From contig NC_090780.1 of assembly GCF_040054535.1 (NCBI RefSeq), forward strand, positions 18,414,001-18,478,000: a stretch of 64,000 nt of DNA, read 5' to 3'. The position numbers and the translations under genes are program-made. Under the pieces are notes generated by a model. It made no database searches and was not told the origin of the DNA. It was given only the letters and a program-made list of their open reading frames with translations. Origin of the DNA: Antennarius striatus (taxonomy: Eukaryota; Chordata; Actinopteri; Lophiiformes; Antennariidae). Shown here piece after piece: positions 1 through 23,311 of the stretch (the first letter of the stretch is position 1; each line of letters opens with the position of its first letter).

Positions 1-194
1 CTTATTAATGTATTGTACAGGACTATTCAGAAGAATCCAGACCTTTAATATAGTTTTTCTCCAACCCAACTTCCATAATTCATACAACTCCTATTGTGGG
101 AACACTGTTCCAAAAGATATACAGTCTTCTCTCCAAAATCAAAACAGTGATTAGAAAATGAGAAAATAATTTTTAACACGTTGCTGTAACCATC

Positions 195-240
195 AATAAA
201 GTTTCTGAAAGAGACTTTGTTCGTTTTGCAAAAAAAAAAA
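195..240 (+). terminator. AATAAA followed by an A-run (possible 3' end)
   Basis: AATAAA at 195-200 is followed about 29 bases later by a run of A (229-240). This is the spacing of a cleaved, polyadenylated 3' end. It could be the end of a plus-strand gene lying left of the window, or the tail of a retroposed copy. No coding sequence is recognisable before it within the window, so the call is weak. Confidence 0.25.
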
Positions 241-589
241 GGTAAATCAACTTTTTATGTATTTTCACATGTAAAGGATCCACTCATTTAGAGAATATTT
301 TTATGACATAATCACAGATTTCCCAAAGTGTTGTGGGTGAAGATGTGATATAGTGTCCCTTAATTGCATTTTCACAATGAAAGTGGGTCGCAGACAGCAG
401 TAACCGTTTGCCGATTAAGAGGTACACCGGGTCGGTTTCAGTTCTACGGTAAACCCGGAGGCTCAGTTGAGCGACTTCAGATCAACGAAGTGAGAATGTC
501 AACAAATGTCAACAGTGCGCCTCGTTACCACACATAGTGTGTTCACGTTAGTTAGCAACTGATAATTAATTGGGTATGAAATTACTCAC

Positions 590-600
590 CAGACGGCCAT
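590..600 (-). other. Possible first coding exon of a minus-strand gene leaving the window
   Basis: On the minus strand an ATG at 600 reads Met-Ala-Val and then runs straight into a good splice donor (G|GTGAGT, GT at 589-588). The promoter-like patch lies just upstream. If real, the rest of the gene lies left of position 1 and cannot be identified from three residues. An ATG followed by GTGAGT can occur by chance, so this is only a candidate. Confidence 0.2.
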
Positions 601-629
601 GTAGGGAACTATTTTATAGTATTTAATAC

Positions 630-830
630 CAGCAAAAACAACAACGTGCGGTAGGGTGCCGTTTTCCTCCCGTTTAACGTTATTTCCGGTGAACTTTCAA
701 ATTTTGCGCGTTCACCGCCCACCTCTGGAGTTTCCTGAATTACGTTGACGTTTGATTGGACACGGTGGAATATATGGGCGGGTAGAAGAGTGAAAATGAG
801 CCAATGACTGATGCTTTACTCTTTAGCGGC
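630..830. promoter_or_regulatory. Promoter-like patch with CCAAT and GC boxes
   Basis: The patch is relatively GC-rich in an AT-rich setting. It holds a reverse CCAAT box (ATTGG, 755-759), a forward CCAAT (801-805), a GGGCGGG box near 776-782, a CRE-like TTACGTTGACGTTTG around 740-753 and an ETS-like TTCCGG. Orientation is uncertain. On the minus strand it would drive the short ATG exon at 590-600; on the plus strand nothing convincing follows. Confidence 0.4.
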
Positions 831-1468
831 TCGCGATGAAAGAAAGACTCTCATGACAGCGTCTTACACCAGGAAGTTAGTTTTCCACAACAAAATGTAC
901 CAAAGGGAAAATCTTTGTTTAAAAAAGTGTAATGACCAATTGTGTCTACCTGTCAGTACCATCTTAAACCAGTGTTATAATGTGCTGAAATAGGGTCTTT
1001 AAACATTATTTAAACATTATTTCTTACTCCACTTTGGTACAGCCTTCACTTTCAAGACTTATAAAAAATAAAGAAATGAAGAGACCAAGTACGCCCTGAC
1101 AAGACAAATACATTTATCATGAGTCGTAAGTAAATGTTCTTTCATTATCAAGGCTATTACGTAAAAATTGTCCGTTTTTCAAATGCAGTTTCTTATTCCT
1201 AACAGAATATCTTTGAGACACAAATTTCAATTTTTAAGTGAAAGTTGAAGAGAAGGAGCAGTGCAGGCACTCACAATATACCATTTTTTATGATCCCTGA
1301 GGTGTAACATTTAGTAAATGACTACCAATCCTTTTATTGCCGTTTGAGTGTAAATTATAATGTATTAGGTACTAGTTATTACTAATGGTAATCACACAGT
1401 CACTACATACAATAAAGTAAAACATATTCCTAATGTTTTATTTTAATAGTCCTTTATGGTTTGTGAAT

Positions 1469-1515
<47 letters not shown>

Positions 1516-2269
1516 CATATGTAACGAGAGAAATATCTCAATCTCACAAATCTCTAAAACATTTGTACTTTTAATACATTTAAGCAAATCTTATATAAAT
1601 ATGTTAGTCATATATGTACAAATAACACATTAATAAAGCACAAAATACTAAAGGAGCATGTACATGTTGATAGGACGGGACAGCAACAGCGAAAGGTCTT
1701 CTGGAAAAAGGGATTACGTACATTTTACCTGGATGGGTTTTGGTTCACTACACCACATACAAGCCACACTCACCGTCTTTCCTTTCTAATGTCTCTCTCA
1801 GCGCGTGTTTGTGACAGTCTGTGGAGGCCTGGCAAGTGGTCGGTGGAAGCCAATGGGAGTATCTGATTTTTTTTTTCTTGCCACAGCAGCAAAAAGGGTA
1901 TTGATGCAGGGAATCTGTCACACTCATTGTGTCCAACACATCTTCTCAATAGGCTTGCACCTCTCTCCCTGGCATACTGGTAACACTGGCCAGCTCTGCT
2001 CATGCTGCCATGCTAACCAAGAACCTAGTGGGCACAAAAACTGCCTGCCAGCCAAGAGACAGATGAGAAATTTGTCTCACTCACGGTATCGACGCGACGC
2101 CACATAGCTACCTTTCTCTCCAGCTTTGTCTTCTACCCATTTCTTTGCCTTCATCCAGGATTCAAAAAGCTACTTGCAACATGAAACATTTTCAGGTTGC
2201 GTCATACTCTTCTCCCAGCCAACTTTGTGTGTTGTGTTGAGATTTCCCCTCAAAAAACACAATACCAGT
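831..2269. other. Gap: no gene recognised
   Basis: AT-rich sequence with a (GT)n array at 1472-1512. Short open frames near 1770-2107 exist on both strands, but they resemble no family I know and have no clear splice partners. On the minus strand a donor-like AGACG|GTGAGTG occurs near 1772, which could end a noncoding exon of the gene suggested at 590-600. Confidence 0.5.
1472..1512. repeat. (GT)n microsatellite
   Basis: About 20 uninterrupted GT units. No gene overlaps. Confidence 0.95.
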
Positions 2270-2284
2270 ATTTCATAGAAAAAC

Positions 2285-2297
2285 TTTATTCAATAAA
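2285..2297. terminator. Palindromic poly(A) signal, both strands; likely end of the KIAA1671-like gene
   Basis: TTTATTCAATAAA reads AATAAA on both strands: plus at 2292-2297, minus at 2290-2285. On the minus strand it lies about 1.2 kb after the stop codon of the KIAA1671-like gene, a reasonable 3' UTR length. No other minus-strand signal as well placed was noticed between 2.3 and 3.5 kb. Confidence 0.5.
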
Positions 2298-3498
2298 GTT
2301 CCCTCAAATTCCTCTGACCATAGAGTTGGTGGATAATACATGAGTACAGCACTGATAACATGCAATTCTCCAACAATTAAAAAGGTACAGAAAAGAATTG
2401 AGAGCGAATAATTAAAAAACACCCTTCCTGATTCGATATTTGTAGTTGTAAGAGTCCATATTTTAAACAGTAGACATTCATATTTAAAAAAAAGAAACAT
2501 TCCCATGACCATGTTACTAGAGTTAGGGAGCGGATGATTCCATTGCTTGCACATGATTTTTTTAACTGTTTTTAAAGTGCAAAAACGTGTACTTGAAAAC
2601 GAATTTGATCGGAAAGAGATATAGGTTTTTTTGTGCAATTGTTAACTAAATCCACACAAGGGTGTTATTAGTATATATTCAGTACTTTGGTAAAATATGT
2701 GTGATTGTGTCTGTGTATGTAAATATGTAGATTCCCTGTTGAAGGCCAGGTGCCATCAGTCCACTTCAGTATAAGATGGACACATTCAAACTATACAATC
2801 ACTCCCATTAAGAGTCTGTACAAACATAAATTGAAGTTTCACTGGCATTAACAAACAAGTCTTGGCACTTAACCATGAGAATATATTTCATTTAAAAAAA
2901 TCTCGATGTCCTGCATATCACATTAAACGTCCAAAATCAGGCACTCTGTGTGCAAAAGGGAGGAAATAATGGCAATGAAATAATGGTGCTTTGACAGCAG
3001 CAGCTCAGGAGGACTAATTCTTTCCAAACAGCAACAGCAGTCTCCTAAACAGAAAAAAAAAAAAGATTAACATTTCCAAATAACAGACTACAGGAGAAAT
3101 CAGTGCATTAGACAATGATCATGAAAAAAAATGATGGTTCTCTCCACTACTATGACTGAAGGAATTTCTAGCACAGACCAAGTAGACCTCAAATCTTCGA
3201 CCGACCAACATGTGCTTTTGATTCAGTGGTAAAAAGAATATTAAGTATTGCCCTGCAACGTGAATGGTTTCAGTCTCTGCACAGGTCTGATCATGACAAC
3301 CAAAAAATACTTTGAAGTTTAAAACATTGTTTTTCTTTTACTACAAAACTATTAAGCTGCGTAATCTCTAAAAAGGCAAATTGGTCCTCTTAAAAATTAC
3401 TGAATAATTCATATTCCTGATTGTGGAAGAAGAATTATAGTTTTGGTTGAGTAAGTAGTGATGGAGTAATCATCACTCTGTCACTCACCTGTCACCTG

Positions 3499-17094
<13,596 letters not shown>

Positions 17095-18863
17095 AACTGA
17101 AGTGGCTGAAATAGAAGAGGAAGAAGAATTAACATAAAGCAAGTTACATTTTCACAATGAAAGAACACACAGCAGACACAATGCCTGTTGACACCAAGAT
17201 GACTAGATAAGTCTCTTGAAAACACATTATCTGTGCAGAAGTAAACAGATACTCATCACTCATTCCAAACAAAGACCAGAAATACTCTTTATTTCCTTAT
17301 TCAGTTTTCCTCAAAGGTTAAGTTTTAAATGGTTAAAAATGACCACCTATTTCATTTATAGCCTACGGAACAACTGTCATTTTGCAAGTATGGGCTCTCC
17401 TGTATTTCCAAAAGCTGACCTGAAGTCAATCTAAATGAATGGAGAGCTATTGGACAAAGAATAAAAAGCATGAACACACCTAGAGTCACTGCGGTTTCCA
17501 CACATTCACAGACAACAAACTAGTTCCAAGTATTTCCAATACTATTGTATTCAGCATTCTGCAGATCTGTAGTAGGTTCATGATGGATTTCAAGTGCTGT
17601 CGGCAACTAAGCAGCTGTGATCATGTGATCATGTAATACCACTCCTGAAACACAAACTTTTGTAAAATATAGAAGAATTAAATAATGACATGGGGTACAA
17701 TATTGCACGTAAATATGTGATTTTTGACAGCAGAAATAAAATGTGTTGCACTTTTAATGTTAAATAATGAAATCAAACATACAATTAGAGTCATCAGCAG
17801 TACGGTCTGCAGGGAACACACTATCACCTCCATTTACATTTGAATCAAAACCACTGGAGATACGAGCTTCGATGCAAGCACTGCCACAGAGGTGACACAA
17901 AACCAAAGGCCATATATACACAGTGGAAAACGATAACAGTAATATTTCCATATTTGTTACTCCAACTACCAAGAGGTATGTAGTTTGACCTGTAAGACTT
18001 TTGCACAAACCGGTAACTCCACGCCCAGGAGTTTAATCAAATGCTTTGTAAGTGTGTCAGCAAAGCGCTCACCATGTCAGTCTGACATTAGAAGCAACAG
18101 GTGCACCTTATTACAGATAGGAACCTGTGTCTGAGATTAATGACGTCATAACTTTCTGCGGCACTGATCAGAGACTACAGGTATGCATGTGGAGGTACCC
18201 TCGGAAACGGGGACACCGGCAGCTCCGTGCAACACCCATCGAAGTTCATCTCACCTGTTTGTACGAGCTTCCCTTTTGCTTTTGTAGCAAATTAATTCCT
18301 GGTATGTTAACAGTGTCTGGCTGACAAAGCTGGAGTTAAATGTTTTCTCTTACAGGACTCAGTGGGGGGGAAAAAAAATCATTTCGCGTCAGCCTTGAAC
18401 CACTTTACCCGGTCAGCCCGCCCAAGACCAACCCGACACTGTTTGTCTTTCACATTTATTTACTTATTTAAAAGATGCTGATAAAGATGGTGGAAAGTTA
18501 ACTTCTTAATTTGGAGGGGAGGTGAGGGGCGCTGGTCCTTTGAGACCCACATATCATACAGTAACGACTTGTACTGCAAAATTAAAGGAGAAATCAACGC
18601 ATTATCAGTCCATATGTTTCTTCATTACAGGTTGTTAATAGGTTACTAATAAACAGGTCGACATTGAACTCCCAGTCACTGAACCAGTAGCGTGTCCCTG
18701 CCACTGGAAATTAGATTAATGAATGGAGGAAATGACTCTTCAATGAAAATAAAGAGTCGTTTCCTCCGAATTATTTCGTTACAAACCTAGTAACAACTAC
18801 GGTGCGCGAAGTTTGCAAACTTCTCCACGGGGTTGTTAAAAGAATACATATAAAGTTTCTTAC

Positions 18864-19090
18864 GTTGTGTCTTCACGCAGACATGCAGGTAGAGCAAAGA
18901 AGGAAGCAGCAGAGTTACGAAAGAAAAGTGTTTCTCTGGTTTCCGCGGTCGTCCTGCCTGCCTTTCTGTTGTCAGACTGTTTTCCCCAAGTAATTCACAC
19001 TAACGAGACATGAGACTGCTCCTACACCCAGCAGACACTCCCTCCGCCCGCCTCAGGTTGAGCCACGCTGCTCCCACGTCAAGCTCATAC
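18864..19090 (-). promoter_or_regulatory. Probable promoter and noncoding first exon of the KIAA1671-like gene
   Basis: The first coding exon starts with an acceptor, so a 5' exon is required. On the minus strand CACAAC|GTAAGAAA (GT at 18863-18862) is a good donor. Upstream (18,900-19,090) the sequence becomes more GC- and CpG-rich than its surroundings, with a CCGGTTGCG-like stretch. The exact start site is not visible. The intron between 17,106 and 18,863 shows no coding exon. Confidence 0.4.
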
Positions 19091-19175
19091 AAGGACGCAA
19101 CCGGAAATTGGGTGTATTGATTTCACAATAAAAGTGTAATACTGTCAAAACATCATCATACAAACTGGAATTATT

Positions 19176-19237
19176 TCATTCATTCATTCATTCATTCATT
19201 CATTCATTCATTCGTTCATTCGTTCATTCGTTCATTC
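19176..19237. repeat. (CATT)n microsatellite
   Basis: About 15 tetranucleotide units, with CGTT variants at the right end. Confidence 0.95.
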
Positions 19238-19799
19238 ACTTTACGAACCGCTTCTTCCCCTATCTGGAAATGAGTTTGGTAAGATGTTAGTTGGTCACAA
19301 GAAAAGTCAACAGGATAATCATGTTTGATCATGCTAAGTCTACTAATGTTTGCTAAATGTTCTGTTCAATAATGCATGTAAAGGAGCATGCTGAAAAGAA
19401 TATCAGGTTTTACTGAGCCACTGAGTCTACGATGGGGGCACATTTTAAAACAAAATGGTCTGGTGACGCCCCTGGTCCATAAAGAGGCGCATGATTTCAT
19501 TTTAGGCAGCACATGAATTTGCATTCAGGGAAAATATTGGCCTGATAATTAAACTTAGAGGGCGTTGGAGTGCATATACCTCTGCCATGGCTGCCTTTTG
19601 TACAGAAAGCTTTATTATCTGCAGGATATGACTCTGTAATCAGTATTTATGTATCATATCAGTACAGTTCACCCATTTTAAAAATATGTATGAAAAATGT
19701 CTAGCCTGAATCTAAGATAAAACAAAGGTGATTATAATATTACAGTTTTTGTTTCTTCTTTTTCCTATTTTTGCAGTTAATCAGGTATGAATTCATTGA

Positions 19800-20095
19800 T
19801 TGAATAATTAGGGGCACTGTTGCCTCATAGCAAGAAGGGTCTGGGTTTGAGAGATTTCTGTGCAGAGTTTGTATGTTCTCCCCGGGTACTCTGGTTTTCT
19901 CCCACCTCCAAAAACACGCAATTAAGATGTAAATGTATGCATGAGTGAGTATTTGGCTTTCATGTGTTCTACAATGCACCTCTCGCCTATATTCAGTTGG
20001 GATAGACTCCAGGACATCCGTGACCCACACAGCGGCTGTAGACGGGACGATTGTGGTCCTCTTGAAGATGAGAAGATGGATGAATGGATTAATCA
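19800..20095. mobile_element. Degraded teleost interspersed repeat
   Basis: Contains gttgcctcatagcaagaagg, then ttctccccgggtactctggt, a cctccaaaaaca stretch, ctcgcctatattcagttggg, atagactccagg and a gatggatgaatgga end. These landmarks occur in this order in a very common fish repeat that ends in ATGGATGG. I know the sequence but not its class for certain. It is diverged and noncoding. Confidence 0.6.
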
Positions 20096-20690
20096 GTCAT
20101 AAGCCTTTCTGTAACACCCAAGAAATATAATAAATTTTATTTAATAAATGGGCTGAACCGAGTAACTATCATTTAAATTAATAGATTGAAATTTGAACTA
20201 AGGTTGTCTTTTATTTTGACAGTAGAAACCGGAAACGTGCTGTTATTTAACTGCACGTTTGGTGACGCCTTTGGGTCAATTGACTGGATTAACAGGTTCT
20301 CAGCCAGGTGAAAGCCACCTTGACAAACAGTGAGAAGAAAATGGATGCCTGGAGCTCTCACTGCTTCATGGAGAAAACTGAGGTCATCCAGAGTGTCTCA
20401 ACTGCTGCGCGTCCAATCAAATTTCACAAAAACTTTTATTTGCATAACACCTGCACATTTAAAGCGCTCATTTGCGTTGCCAGTGATTGAGAGCAAGAGT
20501 ATGCCGACAAAAGTTAAGTCGTCTCTGACGTTTAGTAAATCAGAGTAATAGGTAGTTTTAGATTGGTTGGCAATTTGGTTGAAGTTAGTACTACTTTAAA
20601 GGGACAGTAAAGTTAATTTTAAGTGACATATATGTTATTCATCATAATGAAAAATAGAAGAAAAAATAAATTTTATATGTGTAGCATCAT
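20096..20690. other. Gap: no gene recognised
   Basis: AT-rich sequence between two repeats. Short open frames at 20308-20548 have no recognisable family and no splice context. The right part (from about 20,580) may be the upstream region of the THAP fragment. Confidence 0.5.
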
Positions 20691-20833
20691 CCGTTTGGTC
20701 AAAAAAGCTCAAAATCTGCGCCGCAGCAGCTTCCGCATTCAGTGGTCACGTGGGCGTCGTACGTCACTGGCGCCCAAAATAGCTTAGCAGCCATAAGAAA
20801 CAATGCAATTCTAGATGTGATTAACTCCAAAAC

Positions 20834-21032
20834 TATCATGGTTATATGTGCGGTGAACGGTTGTGTCAACAGAACAGCAAAAGGACGCGAAGACAAGGAC
20901 CTGTCGTTCTTTAGAATACCTTCTGGGAAGCTAGGAAGGAGATGGAGAGCACGGATAAACTGGGTCAAAATGACCCAGGATCCGAGGATCTTCATGAACA
21001 CTTTAACTCGGAGGATTTCCACAGAGATTTGA
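20834..21032 (+). pseudogene. Broken THAP zinc-finger fragment
   Basis: From about 20,834 the plus strand encodes VICAVNGCVNRTAKG followed by DKDLSFFRIPSGK, the start of a THAP (C2CH) DNA-binding domain: Cys-x4-Cys, then the conserved FF-x-IP. The expected second half (Cys-x2-His, HF-x3-DF) appears only in another frame (EHFNSEDFHRDLK) after a one-base loss near 20,990, and the third Cys is gone. A donor-like AAG|GTAAGA follows at 21,033. THAP domains occur in cellular THAP genes and in P-element/Kolobok-type transposases; here a transposon origin seems likelier because the surroundings are all repeats. No downstream partner exon was found. Confidence 0.65.
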
Positions 21033-21164
21033 AGGTAAGATCATTGTCAGACAACCCATAGTATTTATTCTGAATTCCCAAGGTTTAGTGGATAATTAAT
21101 TAATGTCTGGAGCTACTGGAGATATTGTAAAAATGTTGTTATTACCAGATTATCATGCGATTAT

Positions 21165-22855
21165 GGCACTCGAGAAAAATAATAAACGGTTTGGTATCCT
21201 GGAGAGGAACGCAGAAGGACAGATGGTAGTTGACTTTGCGAAAAGGATGGAAATGGCTATAGTGAATACTTTCTTCCAGAAGAGGCAGGAACATAGGGTG
21301 ACCTCTAAGAGTGATGGTAGGAGCACACAGGTAGACTACATCTTGTGTAGACGATGTAATCTGAAGAAGATCAGTGACTGCAAAGTAGTGGCAGGCGAGA
21401 GTGTAGTCAAACAGCATAGGATGGTGGTGTGTAGGATGACTCTGGTGGTGAAGAAGATGAAGAGGGCAAAGGCAGAGCAGAGGATGAAATGGTGGAAGCT
21501 GGAAAAGGAAGAGTGTTGCATGACTTTTAGGAAGGAGTTAAGACAGGCTCTGGGTGGTCAGGAGGTGCTTCCAGATGACTGGACAACTACAGCTAATGTG
21601 ATCAGGGAGACAGTAGGAGAGTACTCGGTGTGTCATCTGGAAGGAAAGTAGATAAGGAGACTTGGTGGTGGAATGAGGAGGTACAGGAGTGTATACAGAG
21701 AAAGAGGTTAGGTAAGAAGAAGTGGGACACTGAGAGGACTGAGGAGAGTAGACAGGAGCACAGGGAGATGCAGCGTAAAGTGAAGGTAGAGGTAGCAAAG
21801 GCCAAACAAGGGGCTTATGATGACTTGTATGCTAGGTTGGACAGTAAGGAGGGAGAGACTGATCTATACCGGTTGGCAAGACAGAGATACAGAGATGGGA
21901 AGGACGTGTAGCAGGTTAGGTTGATTAAGAATAGGGATGGAAGTCTATTGACAGGTGCCAGTAGTGTGATGGGAAGATGGAAAGAGTACTTTGAAGAGTT
22001 GATGAACATGGAAAATGAGAGAGAACAAAGACTAGAAGAGGTGACTGTTGTAGACCAGGAAGTAGCAAAGATTAGTCAGGATGAAGTGAGGAGGGCATTG
22101 AAAAGGATGAAGAGTGGAAAGGCAGTTGGTCCTGATGATATACCTGTAGAGGTTTGGAAGTGTCTAGGAGAGGTGGCAGTAAAGTTTCTGACTGAGTTGT
22201 TCAACAGGATCTTAGATAGTGAGAAGATGTGTGAGGAATGGAGGAGAAGTGTGCTGGTGCCCATTTTTAAGACCAAGGGAGACATGCAGAGTTGTGGCAA
22301 ATGCAGAGGAATAAAGCTGATGAGCCATACAATGAAGTTATGGGAAAGAGTAGTGGAAGCTAGACCTAGGGCAGCACTATGGTTTCATGCCAAAAAAAGA
22401 GTACTACAGATGCATTATTTGCTTTGAGGATGTTGATAGAGAAGTACAGAGAAGACCAAACAGAGCTGCATTGTGTTTTTGTAGATCTGGAGAAAGCTTA
22501 TGACAGGGTGCCCACAGAGGAACTGTGGTATTGTATGAGGAAGTCTGGAGTGGCAAAGAAGTATGTTAGAGTGGTGCAGGACATGTATGAGGACAGTAAG
22601 ACAGTGGTGAGGTGTGCTGTAGGTGTACAGTAGGTGTAGGTGATGGTTTGGACATGTCCAGAGGAGATAGTGAATATTTTGGTAGAAGAATGCTGAGTTT
22701 TGAACTGCCAGGCTGGAGGCCTAGAGGAAGACCAAAGAGGACATGAAGGTAGTTGATGTGAGAGAAGAGGATGCAGACGACAGGGTTAGGTGGAGGCAAT
22801 TGATTCGCTGTGGCGACCCCTGAAGGGAAAAGCCGAAAGGAAAAGAAGAAGACCC
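21165..22855 (+). mobile_element. Dead RTE/L2-like non-LTR retrotransposon, 5'-truncated
   Basis: It starts inside the endonuclease region (RFGILERNAEGQ; the late motif STQVDYILCRR at about 21,325). It continues through the linker and the reverse-transcriptase palm (RMKSGKAVGPDDIPVEVWK at about 22,105; [13 protein letters not shown] at about 22,475) and ends in the familiar fish 3' tail with ctgtggcgacccctgaaggg and ccgaaaggaaaagaagaag. It is inactive: a frameshift near 21,640, a stop at 21909-21911, a second frameshift near 22,370, and a large deletion near 22,630 that removes the catalytic YxDD segment. The clade (RTE or L2/CR1 group) is uncertain. No target-site duplication was identified. 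Confidence 0.85.
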
Positions 22856-23094
22856 TTTAAATATGTGCAGCTGAAATAAGTAGACTAAATTGATTGATTT
22901 GTCAACAGACTAAAAATTAACATGAAATAAAAATATTTCGAAAATCATTTTAATAGTAATTTTTATATTAAGTATTTCGTGATTTCACCTTCAAAGCTAT
23001 AAATAATAACTTCATTTTTAAAATACTTATACTGTTTTAAATCCAGAAGTCACTAAACCTTGAAACGTGTAGTGTCAAAACTTTTCGATCGCCA

Positions 23095-23108
23095 TCGCCC
23101 CCTGCTGG
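23095..23108 (-). promoter_or_regulatory. Candidate CTCF site upstream of unc119b
   Basis: The minus strand reads CCAGCAGGGGGCGA, 13 of 14 positions of the CTCF core consensus. It lies 204 bases before the unc119b ATG and points leftward. Confidence 0.5.
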
Positions 23109-23109
23109 A

Positions 23110-23311
23110 AATTTTGCAGAACCTCCTCATCCCCCTCCTCTGACTCACAGGACAAGTTGTCATGGCAACTGTACAGCATGTGCTTACAAAAACAAGAGCT
23201 TGACCGTTCGCCGACACTTCTCTCGACATTCGACATCTACGACGCCATTTTCTTCTTCTGGCATTAATCAGAGAAGGAGACGGAGAAGCTCAAGGCCGAG
23301 GAACGTCAGCG
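23110..23311 (+). promoter_or_regulatory. unc119b: unc119b promoter and 5' UTR
   Basis: The stretch becomes CpG-rich towards the ATG. GCCATTTT at 23244-23251 matches a YY1-type element (ACGCCATTTTC), a motif often found at or just after start sites of TATA-less vertebrate housekeeping promoters. No TATA box seen. The transcription start is probably near 23,200-23,250, giving a short 5' UTR. Confidence 0.5.

Noticed and set aside
1770-2107. Overlapping open frames on both strands left of the KIAA1671-like gene
   Set aside because: No recognisable family and no paired splice sites. Kept only as a possible noncoding exon because of one donor-like sequence.
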